Below are positions 48,996 to 59,564 of a stretch of DNA of 64,000 nucleotides, one piece after another. The DNA comes from Thuidium tamariscinum (taxonomy: Eukaryota > Streptophyta > Bryopsida > Hypnales > Thuidiaceae): contig OX344757.2 in the NCBI GenBank assembly GCA_947034885.2, positions 22,004,001 to 22,068,000 of the forward strand, given 5' to 3'. The notes under the pieces were generated by a model that did not search any database, was not told the DNA's origin, and saw only the letters and a program-made list of their open reading frames with translations. Every line of letters begins with the position of its first letter. Within the stretch, counting starts at the first letter, position 1. A program made the position numbers and the translations under genes.

Positions 48996-50222
48996 CTTTG
49001 ATGCCCGGGGAGGACATTTCCCATTTTTTAATAACCTACATGTGGCAGAATATAGGGTACATTTAAATAATCTTAGGTAAAATTTATAAGAAATTTACAT
49101 ATAAATTAGGGGACATTAAAAGTGGCATGTCCTTTATAAGTAATATAGGGAACCGGAAAATATAGTCCATTAGAATTTAGGTAGATATAAATTAGGGGCA
49201 AAAGAATGGGATCCTAGGAAAAAAAACTTAGTAGATTCAATTAATATTTATAGTACTAGTCAGATACAACTCAAGATACAGGTACTATAGTGTATCTACA
49301 GCTCATCAGGTACTGTGGTATATCTACAACTCATCTACGGCATATCTTTAAGTCATATCTAACTCCATTGATGTTTGCAACTTTAGATGAAATTTGAGGG
49401 CATTACAGGGCCGTTTCAGGTCTATTCCCGAAACGGCTCCCAATGCCGCTAGCTGATTTTTATTAAAAAATAAAAATAAAAATAAAAATTGGTCTTGAAA
49501 TATGAAAATAAGTCAAAAAAAATTTGAATTTTTTTTTATGACGTGGCAAGGTCGCAACCACGTAGGATTCAAGTTCACAAGGCAGAAACTGCGTTCCTGC
49601 AATCCAGGAACCCGCAGTCTCCTAATGCCCTCAAATTTCATCTAATGTCTGGTTGGGTGCAGGAGTTCGTGCTATGAACGACCTCTCTGAAGTTTGGGTA
49701 GTACCATGTCATAGAGCTTGATTTTTTTTTCACATGTGATGGAGGGCATTAGAACGGCATATTTCTCATGTAATTTTTTTATATGAGGCATATATTTGTG
49801 GTCATAGTTCATAGATGAACTTCATGTCTGTGTTTTTAAACACATTTTTGTTCCTAAAATCTCTTCAATACTTTTTCAACTCTAGTGTCTTGCTTTTCAT
49901 GCATGTATTTGTGTTGTATTTGTATTCATGCATTGTTATAATTTGAATCTTTTTTTCTATAAGGTATTTGTTAGTCACTTGTATTTTCATTAGTTTTTTT
50001 GTTAGTTTTTTTCCTTACAAAGAAAATAGCCTCTAATATATTCCTTTGGCCTACATATTATAAGTAATGATAGATATGATAATATGGATAATTTTTTTGC
50101 TCTATGTAATAATAGGGGTCCTTTAAATGCTTTCTAGGAGGTAAATAGCCCCCCAAAAAATACCCCACCGCCGCATGTGGGTCCCCCAAATACACAAGAA
50201 GTGTCCCCCCCGAGCTTTGATG
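48996..50222. mobile_element. Mutator-like MITE, long copy, with CTTTGATG target duplication
   Basis: The element 49004-50214 starts CCCGGGGAGGACATTTCCC and ends AGAAGTGTCCCCCCCGAG. CTTTGATG stands on both sides (48996-49003, 50215-50222). Terminal 100-130 bp match the shorter copy at 52434-52728 (TAATAACCTAYRTG, CCCCACCGCCGCAYGTGGGTC). About 900 bp of extra interior includes the family A element at 49383-49645. A partial second left end (CCCGGGGGTTGCACTTCCC) lies just outside at 48973. An 8-11 bp duplication fits Mutator-type insertion. Confidence 0.8.
49383..49645. mobile_element. MITE-like element, family A, best copy
   Basis: Perfect 23-bp inverted ends: TTAGATGAAATTTGAGGGCA followed by TTA, mirrored at the right. 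The interior carries TTCCCGAAACGGCTCCCAAT, ATGACGTGGCAAGGTCGCAACC and CAATCCAGGAACCCGCAG. The flanks are consistent with a TA target. 263 bp, nested in the Mutator-like element. Non-coding. Confidence 0.88.
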
Positions 50223-50666
50223 TCAACGTGTGAACTAATGAAGGGTAATTTTAATTGCCTTGGACCTAAATTTTATACAATTATTCAAAATAAATTAGCA
50301 TCCATATAATGAGCTTTTAAGACTTTATAAATAATGAAGGATATACAAAAATACTAAATTTATCAATTTCTTTTTTCTAAAGTAGCCCCGCCAAAATTTC
50401 CCTCGAAAAACTTGATTTTTTATAATATATTTAATATAGTATAAATCCATGAGCTATACACTGAATTCACTGAGGTGTAAAAATTTATGGTTTACTAAGG
50501 ATCAACTAGAATCCCATGTGCCTACTCTACATGCAAATTTCAATATGGATGAATGAATGATATTCTAGCTAGGCATTTCCATTAGTTTAGTCAGTGATTG
50601 AGTGGCGGGGTGAATGGGCAACTGGGGATTCAATGAAGTTTTCTAGACATTAGGGTTTTTGTTTGT

Positions 50667-51403
50667 GGGATAATTGCAAGAAACACTTGACCTATTTTTT
50701 GTCACACCTAGTGTGCTGATTTGTTTTTTGGCCATAACTTCTATGTTTTGGCTCCAAATGACTCAAGATTTATAGGAAAGATACTCATAGGTACCATACA
50801 CATTCTCCAAATTTTTTTCATAATTTTCAAAAATAGTTTGATTTCAAAATAGTACTAGCGATTGAATGTCACACTTGGCAGTTTAGGGGTTTTTAGTCAC
50901 TAAGGAGTACCTTGTTTTTGATGATTTTGAGATAAAATTTGGATGAGATGGTCTTCTAGTATACTTACAACTCTCCACATGAGGGATTTTGAAAAAAGTT
51001 ATTTTTATATTGTATGGAAGTCCACAAAGTGAGCTTCCTTCTGGTTGCATTTTTAAACATCTAAAGTATTATTTTAGTGATTTTTTTTATGAATGACCAT
51101 CTCCATAGAGTTTTTGCAAATGGACACTTTTTATTTTTTGTATGTATTTATTTTTACTAATTTTTTTAAATTAAAACATGAAGGTATGTATTTTCTTGAA
51201 GTTTGGCGCTTTTTAAGTTCTCCTACTTAGAGAATTTTCCTATCAATTTCCTTCAGTGAAAACCTTCATCTTAGGGTGTATACATTATTCATATTTTTCA
51301 AATTTTTTTCAAATTAATTTTCTAATTTTAAAGTACTCCATAAAAAGTCATGGGTACTATAGTAAAACGCAACAAATAGGACAAGTGTTTCTTGCAATCA
51401 TCC
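50667..51403. mobile_element. Foldback-family element, left copy of inverted pair
   Basis: Bounded by GGGATAATTGCAAGAAACAC and the reverse of GGATGATTGCAAGAAACACT. 737 bp with no coding frame. Almost identical, in reverse, to 51585-52320, so the pair forms a long hairpin with a 181-bp loop. The interior is homologous to the element nested in CACTA at 20655-21745. Confidence 0.85.
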
Positions 51404-51584
51404 ATAACTCCAAACGAAGGCCTAAATGATGTTTGGACTTGCACATCAAAACAGCACAACATCAATGAAGGAAGCACACATGAATTATTCGAAAAAAATT
51501 GCATGCAATAGGGAAGTATACATGAGTCATTGAAAAAAAAATTTGAAATCTTTCAAGCAAATTCAAAAAACCTCCGCCTCCATA

Positions 51585-52320
51585 GGGTGATTGCAAGAAA
51601 CACTTGTCCTATTTGTTGCATTTTATTATAGTACTCATGACTTTTTCTAGAGTACTTTAAAATTAGAAAATTAATTTGAAAAAAATTTGAAAAATATGAA
51701 TAATGTATACACCCTAAGATGAAGGTTTTCACTGAAGGAAATTGATAGGAAAATTCTCTAAGTAGGAGAACTTAAAAAGCGCCAAACTTCAAGAAAATAC
51801 ATACCTTCATGTTTTAATTTAAAAAAATTAGTAAAAATAAATACATACAAAAAATAAAAAGTGTCCATTTGCAAAAACTCTATGGAGATGGTCATTCATA
51901 AAAAAAATCACTAAAATAATACTTTAGATGTTTAAAAATGCAACCAGAAGGAAGCTCACTTTGTGGACTTCCATACAATATAAAAATAACTTTTTTCAAA
52001 ATCCCTCATGTGGAGAGTTGTAAGTATACTAGAAGACCATCTCATCCAAATTTTATCTCAAAATCATCAAAAACAAGGTACTCCTTAGTGACTAAAAACC
52101 CCTAAACTGCCAAGTGTGACATTCAATCGCTAGTACTATTTTGAAATCAAACTATTTTTGAAAATTATGAAAAAAATTTGGAGAATGTGTATGGTACCTA
52201 TGAGTATCTTTCCTATAAATCTTGAGTCATTTGGAGCCAAAACATAGAAGTTATGGCCAAAAAACAAATCAGCACACTAGGTGTGACAAAAAATAGGACA
52301 AGTGTTTCTTGCAATTGCCC
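51585..52320. mobile_element. Foldback-family element, right copy of inverted pair
   Basis: Bounded by GGGTGATTGCAAGAAACACT and the reverse of GGGCAATTGCAAGAAACACT. It is the reverse complement of 50667-51403 with only a handful of mismatches seen by eye. The small divergence means the inverted duplication is recent compared with the other repeats here. No target duplication could be defined for either copy. Confidence 0.85.
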
Positions 52321-52422
52321 TTCTTTAGTGTCCCATTGCATTTGAAATTGGAACTCTTGGACATGGCATACTCTTCATTTTTTTAAACTTCTTGTGAATG
52401 GTATGTGTTATGTGTTTGTTAA

Positions 52423-52739
52423 GACATACACTAGGGGAGGACACTTCCCGTTTTTTAATAACCTATGTGCGGCGGAAGATAGAGTACATTTAAATAATCT
52501 TGGGTAAAATTTATAAGAAATTTATATATAAAATAGGGGACATTAAAAAGTCAAAGTGTTTTAAAAATAAAATAGGGATGATAATATGGCTGATTTTTCC
52601 GCTTTATGATAAAATAGGGGCTCTTTTAATGTTGCCAAGTAATGATTACAAGTAATTGATAGCCCCCCTAAAAATACCCCACCGCCGCACGTGGGTCCCC
52701 CAAATATACAAGAAGTGTCCTCCCCGGGGACATACACTA
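52423..52739. mobile_element. Mutator-like MITE with GACATACACTA target duplication
   Basis: The element 52434-52728 begins GGGGAGGACACTTCCCG and ends AGAAGTGTCCTCCCCGGG, with GACATACACTA (11 bp) on both sides (52423-52433, 52729-52739). About 295 bp, non-coding. The frame on the minus strand across it (52797-52561) is not a gene. Confidence 0.88.
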
Positions 52740-53870
52740 CAATTTTGTGCATTGCCTTGAGCCATATAGACTTGAACTTGCATTGTAATGTGTCCATTGT
52801 TTTCTCATGGTATTAGTTTTTGCTTCATTGCTTCATTGGTACAAACTTTGGTATTAGCTTTTGCAATTGGTATGATTTTGTATTATTGTGAATATAGTTC
52901 GTAAATATACCATTTAGAGCTATACTATAGTTGTTTGTATGTCAATTGTTTGTATGACTTTCTACTATGTTGTATTTATAATGAACATAGGGTATAAAAA
53001 TCGGCACCCAAAATTTTTTTGACTAAAAGATAGAGTACATAAAATAAGCATCCTTTAAAAATTTAGATAAATGAAGACCCTAATAAATCCCCAAAAAACA
53101 CCTACATAGCCCCTGAATAATAGGGGTTTGTTTGCACATGATCAACAAACTTCTTGTATAGTACACCTTCTAGGTCTAAATTTCATATTTTGAATGATGA
53201 ATGTAGTGCCTTTATGCATTTTTCACCCAAGTAGTTTTTCATGCTTCCAAAATAGTTTCTGAATCTTTAAAAATGGATCTATTTCTTATAACTAGATTGA
53301 GGAAATGTAGACAATTGATGCAATTGTTAAAAGATGTAAATGAAAAATTTTGAATAAAGATTTTACAAAAAGATGACAAATGTGTCTATTAGTTAGGAAA
53401 GGAAATCAATTATTAATACCCAATAACTTTGAGAAGTGAAGACAATGATTTTAAAGAGTAGTTATTTCACTTGTGTTAATTTTTACTAAGTTGCAATTTT
53501 CAATAGAAATAAAAATTCAAATTTCTCACAAAACATAGGCCAATTTCTAGTAGACAAAATATCCCAAAGTCCACTCAATTTTTCTACAAGCACGATAATA
53601 TTGCTACTTACACAAATAACTCAAATTTCATCCATAATCTACAGATTTATGAATGTAAGTAGATCCACTTTTTCAATCAACTTGTAAGCCACATGCACAC
53701 TACACTCATTTATTGTATTATTGTATTAGTAAGGGCACAAAAATTAGTGTCATTCTAAATTTCCAAATAAAAATTAGTACTAACATATACAGAAATATAT
53801 GATATTTGTCACTAATTTAAACTAGAACGACTTCAACAAATTAGTGCCACACACAAATAGAATTGAAACA
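52740..53870. other. AT-rich intergenic, no gene seen
   Basis: A worn fragment related to the Mutator-like MITEs may lie at about 53020-53130 (GATAGAGTACATAAAATAAG...CACCTACATAGCCCCT). Nothing else recognised. Confidence 0.4.
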
Positions 53871-55677
53871 AAAATCCCTGCTGCACAACGAACCTTGATT
53901 CCTTGCAGATTGATACCCGTCATGGGTTCATACCCGGTGATCATGATGAGAAATCTATCCGAATTTTGAAGAACAGAGGAGAACTGTCGCGGCAAATGTT
54001 CGGTGTCGACAGCAATCCGAGGAGCTTTTGTTCGATTGAATTCTGCAGTTCTTCAGCTTTTTTCTGGTTTGTATTTCACATTCTGAATCAAGAGAAAGCT
54101 TTGATTGCTTATTTAGTTTGTGGGCTCAATTTGATCCACTGCATTGCATTGACAGTTCCGTTTTCAGTTTCAGTTTAGGGTTTGTGGTGCGTCTGGATCA
54201 ACTGGATCTTCCTTTAATTACAGTCATTGTGGTTAATTGTGAATGGTGGTATCATTCTTTTCTTCAAAATTCTATTAGAATTTCTGTCTTGGTTTTTGGA
54301 TTCATGTGGAATTGGAAGCTAGTTTGAGGTTTGTGGTGGAGTTCAGTTGGGGCATTTCTTATTTGAGAGAATGTGGTGTAGTTCCTTGGATTAGCAACTT
54401 TGAAAGCATTAGAGAATTTGTTTCGTAGACTTTGGTAGTTTCCGTCTTTTAAGTGGCATGTTATCACCATATTCTGCGTGGTAATCGTAGTTTGGCAGCT
54501 CTATTGTAGTACGATAGAGATTCTGGTTAAGAGATTGCAGTATGTTGTCTAGAGAATCTCGAAATTTTAGGGTTCAACTTCACGAATATTTCTTCCATTT
54601 GTATAGTCACTTTGTTTAAATTGAAGGTAGTCTGTGTGAGTTTCTTTTGTAGTATCTCAATGTCACAAGTTGTGGTGACTTGTAAGAAAAATCTGAACTG
54701 TAGTAGATAGAAGTGATGGGTACTCATATATGGGAATCTGTGAACGAACTTCTAGTGCATAGTTTTGTAGTTTGCCCCGATATTTATTCTCTCTATCCCG
54801 AGAGAATAAGCAGTAGATCGAGAATATTGAAAATTCTTCTGCGCAATGAGAATGAGAATGACGTGTGTTTATTAGTAATAATAGCATGTTGGGGCCTATC
54901 TTTGAAAAGACTGGATTTCGTATGTCTACTTAGTTACGGCAAAGGAATTGTAGCATTCGAAGATTGCTAAATACGTTTTTTGGATTGCATTAACTAGTGA
55001 GGGTTATATTGAAGGAATGTATGAAAATAAATGTGGAGTATGATGAGAAATGGAATAAGAATTATATTTAGGGCAGAGTCCCTCACATTTAATCGCTCGT
55101 TGTCGAACCAATGGTTTGAAAATGTAGACGTTTCTAGTTCAAAATTTAAATGAGGCAATAGGGTCGTGTTGGGGTCCATCATTCTAAAGAATGAATTTAT
55201 TTTCTCTTAGAGTTTTGACCTGTTGACATAAGCCTACTGGCAGTCTTAAGACTTTCAAATAGGGTTTTTGAATAGAAAGGATTATACCAAGGGAATATGT
55301 AGAATAATACCCTAACGATAACTGGAAGTCACATATGAAAATTACACATTCTATTTAGGGTAAGGTAGAGTTCCCATTGACCATACATGTAAGCTTTGAT
55401 TTGCAGAAAGTGCAAAATTACATAATCCATTGACGTTCGATTTTTTGCAATTGATTTTTACTTCTACACGGAATAAAATTGCAAAATTTAAGATGGTGTA
55501 AGTTTCCACAGTAGATTGTTGTATGAGAATTTGTACAGTTCACCTGTATGGTGAATGGAACCTCTCCCTTCCAGTGTATGGTGAATGGAGACTTTACACT
55601 AGAGACACTTGCTGGTTCATGGCTTAATCTATGCTGGTCTATTATTCGCAGACTGACTGGAACAGAGTCTCTCCACC
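53871..55677 (+). other. 5' leader region of the choline-transporter-like gene
   Basis: Composition shifts to gene-like. An acceptor (ATTATTCGCAG) ends at 55651, so the last leader exon begins at 55652 and the intron before it is in the 5' UTR. Upstream, TTCCTTGCAG at about 53908 followed by a 90-codon open stretch to 54178 could be an earlier exon of this or another transcript. I see no recognisable protein in it. Exon borders need transcripts. Confidence 0.45.
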
Positions 55678-58600
55678 ATGGGACTTGAAGGTGGGACATC
55701 CCAGTACGAGGACATCGAAAGTGACAAAATCGAGGAGCCTCTTTTAGACAAATCTGAGCTTATTGGAAGTGGTTACCAAACCCAACCAGACACCGTGGTG
55801 TCCCTCCCTTCCTCTCGAGAAGGCTCCACCATATTTGGCTACAATGTTGGTATCAGGCCATACCAGGACCTGATTTTCACCATCATTTTCCTTCTCCTGA
55901 TCCTTGTCTCAGCATCTTTTGGCATCTACGGAGTGGTCCACTCCAACCCTGACTACCAACGCCTTGATTTTGCACATTATGACCCTAGTCACGGTTGCTC
56001 CATTCCAGAAAGTATTCAATTGGAGCCTAGATGGGAGATTTTACACATCTTGACGCCTCGTATATTGAAAAATGCAGTGTTGAAATCTACAGCGCCTTCC
56101 ATTACTCCCATATGGATCACACTGGGATTCACACTAGCCCTTAGTGGCCACTTTGCTTGGGGACTGTTGTACCTCCTTCGAGTATACACCAAGGAGCTTG
56201 TGTATGCGACCCTACCTTTTCTTGTCCTTTTCCCAATAGCGCTGGATGTGACGGGGCTCTTTCTGTGTCTACGCACCATAGAGTGCCGAACCGAGTTCGA
56301 CTCCACAGGACAGTTTGCTTTGTTTTTTGTTATCTTACTCATGTGTGGGCTCATGGTTTACGTGATTTACGCCAACTGGGATCGGATTGGGATGACCATA
56401 CGGGCGGTGAAAACTTCCGCCGAGGCTTTGCACCACAACTTGGCGCTTCTGTTTGTGCTTCCCAGTTTGTCAGTATTGCTAGTTTTGTTCTGTGCCCCGT
56501 TCGTTGTTTTTATGGGATATGCGTATACGAATGGGAAGCTGGTGACGAACCCGGAGATCGTGGATCACCCGACCAGACAATGTGCCCGGGGCACTGATAC
56601 ACCATGTTGTGTTTGGGAGCCTGCTACATGGGTGCCGTCTTATGAGTATCTCTCGGGGTTTGCCATTCTCTGGGCAGCGATGATTATGGCACAAATTCAG
56701 GTTTTCACCATCAGTGGGACCATCTCGCAGTGGTACTTTGCGCAAGCTGGTTCGTCCACTGTGAATGCAACGAGACGTGCGTTGAGGTATGCAACTTTTT
56801 CCAATCAATATGTAATTTTTGTTTTTGGGGATTTCAGTGGGATTGTGGTAGCTTTGGAGTTTCTGTCATCATCATGCTGCAAGGTAACGCAGCCCATTCC
56901 AGGCACAAGTTTGGGCAAGCCTCTTGCAGGTAAAACTCTTCTTGTGATGTACCTGTGTGGTGTGAAGTGTACATCAGAAGGAAAAAAATAGCCTGCAATG
57001 GTCTTATCCAAACTTGTTCCCGGAATGGCTGGGTTACCTTAAATGGAGTATCATTGGGCTGGGTGCATGAAACTCTCACTGCTGCCGTTGTCAGGGGCCT
57101 CAAATTGAATTGAGATTTAAGAAAATCTGACTAGTTTGTTAACCCATTAAGGACCGGTCGACCACTTTTGGGTTGATTATGTCACATTTCTATTGGTAGG
57201 GGAAGATTTGTTATGAATTGTGTTGTGGTTTGGTCAAGACGGATGAGAAGAATTCTAAACTCAATCCACTGGAACAAAAATCAGGCCAATCTGATCAACC
57301 ATATGGTCTTAGACTTGAAATTTGTGAGGATTAGGGGGCTGAAAATGAAACAAAGATGTGTTATAATAATTTAGAAGGCAACATTGCTTGCCCCGAATAA
57401 AACAACTTCAGTATATTGTATTCAAATTGCACTCATCCGTACGGTCAGATCCTGCTAGACCTTTGTTATGCTTCAAAAGTGAACATTCAGCCAATTTGAC
57501 CAAAGATTACATTGCCCACCCCTGGAATCGACCATGGTCCTTAATGGGTTAAAGCTCTGAAGCTTTTTCTCGTGACGAATGAGATATTCTATGTGACAAG
57601 TATTCTGTGTTGGTTTTCTCGTGATTAGCAGCTGTTGGCTTTTAATGATTGCGAGTGAGTCCCAGAGCTAAATCTGTTGAAATGAAATTATATCGCTATG
57701 AATTCCTTGTGCAATTTCAAAGTAGGAGGTTATAGCCTAGTATAAGTGAGTGTAGACAACTCCCATGTCCATTCTAAGATGAGTGGCCGTAGCAATTAGC
57801 TAAGTCATGCTTACACCCTTTCTTGCTCATTGAATTTTAATGGAATGCATGGATGGATGAGTTGCTGCTGGTAACATGGGTCATTATTGGAAACGGGATG
57901 AGGTCCCTTATTCACATCCTAGTCAATCTTCTAAGCCTCATAATATTTCGTTTGTGTTGCAGTGTTGCGTTTGGGCCGTCATTTGGAACAGCCTGCCTAG
58001 CTGGACTTGTTGTTGCAATTGTGCGAGTGATTCGAGGAGCACTGAATAAAACAGACAACGAAAGAGGCCAAGAAGGCGCACTGGCGATCTTTGTGCGTGC
58101 TTGTCTGCAGTGGATTCATGACGCTGTGGAGTTCTTCACGAGATTCACTTCGAACTTTGCAGCCATCACTGGAGAGAGCTTCTATGCATCAGCCGTCATG
58201 GCGTACAATCTTTTGAAGAGGAACCTTCTATCCACGCTGCTTGTGGAGGTTATTTCAGATCGACTTCTGGCTATGGTGACATTCGTCCTCTCTGTTGCAT
58301 ATGCTCTGCTGGTAAGCTGCATTGCCTTTTTTTCTGCTCAGCAAGCATGGGGATTTGGTAGAAGACTATTTATATCAATTTAACAAATATGTAGGAGTGT
58401 TTTTTCATTGCAATCCCACTACAGAGCTCTGGAGAGATCACTTTGTGTACTGCAAGAGCCACACTCTCTACCGCTCAATTTATTGGATGGTCTCTAATGC
58501 AACATTCGAAGGGGAGGTTGTAGATTACTACATGTGTGAGTAGACAACTCCATTTCCAATCAAAGATGAGTGGCCATAGAGATTTCGCCTAGTCTTGCTT

Positions 58601-59053
58601 ACACCCAACTCGCGAATTTGAGTCCAACCAAGTTGGTTGATTGAAAGAGATGAGTTTCTGTTCGCAGCAGAGGTCAGTCAATAGGAGAAAGGATCAGGTC
58701 CCTTGGAGTGGTTGCAGTATCCTTGATCATAGTGTCCTTGCTTTCAAGATATGGGTTAGTTTTTCTGACCTTTTTTCGCTGTTTTTGGGCAGGTATATGG
58801 AGTATTGTCTCTGTCAACTGGCTTGACGAGGGATCAGAGGCTGATCACAGCGGTTCTAAGCTCGCTGATCGTGTTCCTTATCTTGATTCTCTTTGATCGA
58901 GTGCTGAGCAACATCATAGATACAGTGTACATATGTTACGCCATGGACAAAGATCAAGGAGTAGCGTCCAAGAGTGAGATTCACGACGTTCTGGTTCTAC
59001 TACCAGCCTCCCGAGATGAGAATCCTTCTCTGGCTGAGCGACGTCGAAATTGA
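55678..59053 (+). CDS. Choline-transporter-like protein (SLC44/PNS1-like), 572 aa
   Basis: Three coding exons join in phase: 55678-56786, 57963-58311, 58793-59053 (TGA). All introns are GT-AG. The ATG lies in a perfect CCACCATGG context. The product belongs to the choline-transporter-like/PNS1 family of multi-pass membrane proteins, thought to move choline or related solutes or to affect membrane lipid traffic. After a hydrophilic N-terminus (1-60, with EEPLL), TM1 is about 64-86. A Cys-bearing loop (QCARGTDTPCCVW) follows several helices. The C-terminal half carries family signatures: FGPSFGTACLAG (373-384), NFAAITGESF (434-443), RNLLSTLLVEVISDR, and NIIDTVYICYAMDKDQG (526-542). Length agrees with the shorter plant members (about 475-560 aa) rather than the ~700-aa CTL1 type. 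A frame runs past the first donor to 56991, but it leaves the family there. Intron 1 carries a TTAA-flanked MITE, and introns 1 and 2 share a duplicated segment. Confidence 0.93.
57139..57552. mobile_element. TTAA-flanked piggyBac-like MITE in intron 1 of the transporter gene
   Basis: The core 57143-57548 starts CCCATTAAGGACCGGTCGAC and ends with the reverse of CCCATTAAGGACCATGGTCG, flanked by TTAA at 57139-57142 and 57549-57552. 406 bp, non-coding, in a 1176-bp intron. The CCC...GGG ends and TTAA target are the piggyBac pattern. Only one copy of this family is in the window. Confidence 0.85.
57740..57960. repeat. Segment of intron 1 duplicated in intron 2
   Basis: GTAGACAACTCC...AAGATGAGTGGCC...TGCTTACACCC at 57750-57818 recurs at 58540-58611. 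Weaker similarity goes on to GGATSAGGTCCCTT (57898 and 58692) and back to GGAGGTT (57725 and 58513). The direct duplication therefore spans roughly 200 bp around the second coding exon. Confidence 0.75.
58510..58745. repeat. Segment of intron 2 duplicated from or to intron 1
   Basis: Partner of 57740-57960. In this copy a short open stretch (58690-58752) could encode a hydrophobic segment ending at a GTTAGT site, but the family alignment is already complete without it. It is not called as an exon. Confidence 0.7.
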
Positions 59054-59560
59054 CCTCGTCCTCAGAGCTGCTGCTGCTGCTGCTGTCATGTCTGCTGTGT
59101 GGGTCCTTCTCAGTTTTGAGCTGGTAGTGTAAATTTGGTATTTTGTAACTACATCTCGAGAAATGTATATCAGGGTATCTCAAATCGGCCTTCCTCTTGT
59201 TCCAGAAATGCTTTTTGTTGAGTATTTTACTGCTTGAAACACTTGCTTTTGACGTGCTTACACAAGTTATATCTCAACCATGCTTCTTTTGCTTTGCTAT
59301 CACCTTGTAAACTCCAATTTTTTAATGGTAGCTGTTCAGAAGCTAAAACTGAAACGTGACAGCATCTTGTGGTCAGACAAAGATTCCTCCAGGTTGCTCA
59401 CTGTTGAATGAGGTATTCTCCCCCTGGATGCTTGGAGGGTTGAAGGCAAGTGTTTGGGGAATGTCGTGTTTGCCTTACATTTCGTAAGATTATTCCTGAA
59501 CTGGCTGGAAATATGGAAGGGATTTTAAATATGGTGGTCGATTGAGAATGTTCTGAAAGC
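59054..59560 (+). other. 3' flank of the transporter gene
   Basis: Probable 3' UTR and downstream DNA. It includes a GCTGCTGCT run just after the stop (59069-59083). No further gene. Confidence 0.45.
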
Positions 59561-59564
59561 AAAT

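Noticed and set aside
50667..52320. Reading the inverted arms as LTRs of a retrotransposon
   Set aside because: LTRs are direct repeats starting TG and ending CA; these are inverted, have their own inverted ends and enclose only 181 bp.
56787..56991. Extension of the transporter's first exon to the stop at 56991
   Set aside because: Similarity to the choline-transporter-like family stops at the GTATGC donor at 56787 and resumes exactly at 57963.
57853..57962. ATG-led frame before transporter exon 2, read as a separate small gene
   Set aside because: It is intron sequence running into exon 2 through the TTGCAG acceptor; family alignment begins at FGPSFGT.
58690..58752. Possible extra transporter exon encoding a hydrophobic helix
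   Set aside because: The joined three-exon protein already aligns without a gap across this place, and the segment is part of an intron duplication.
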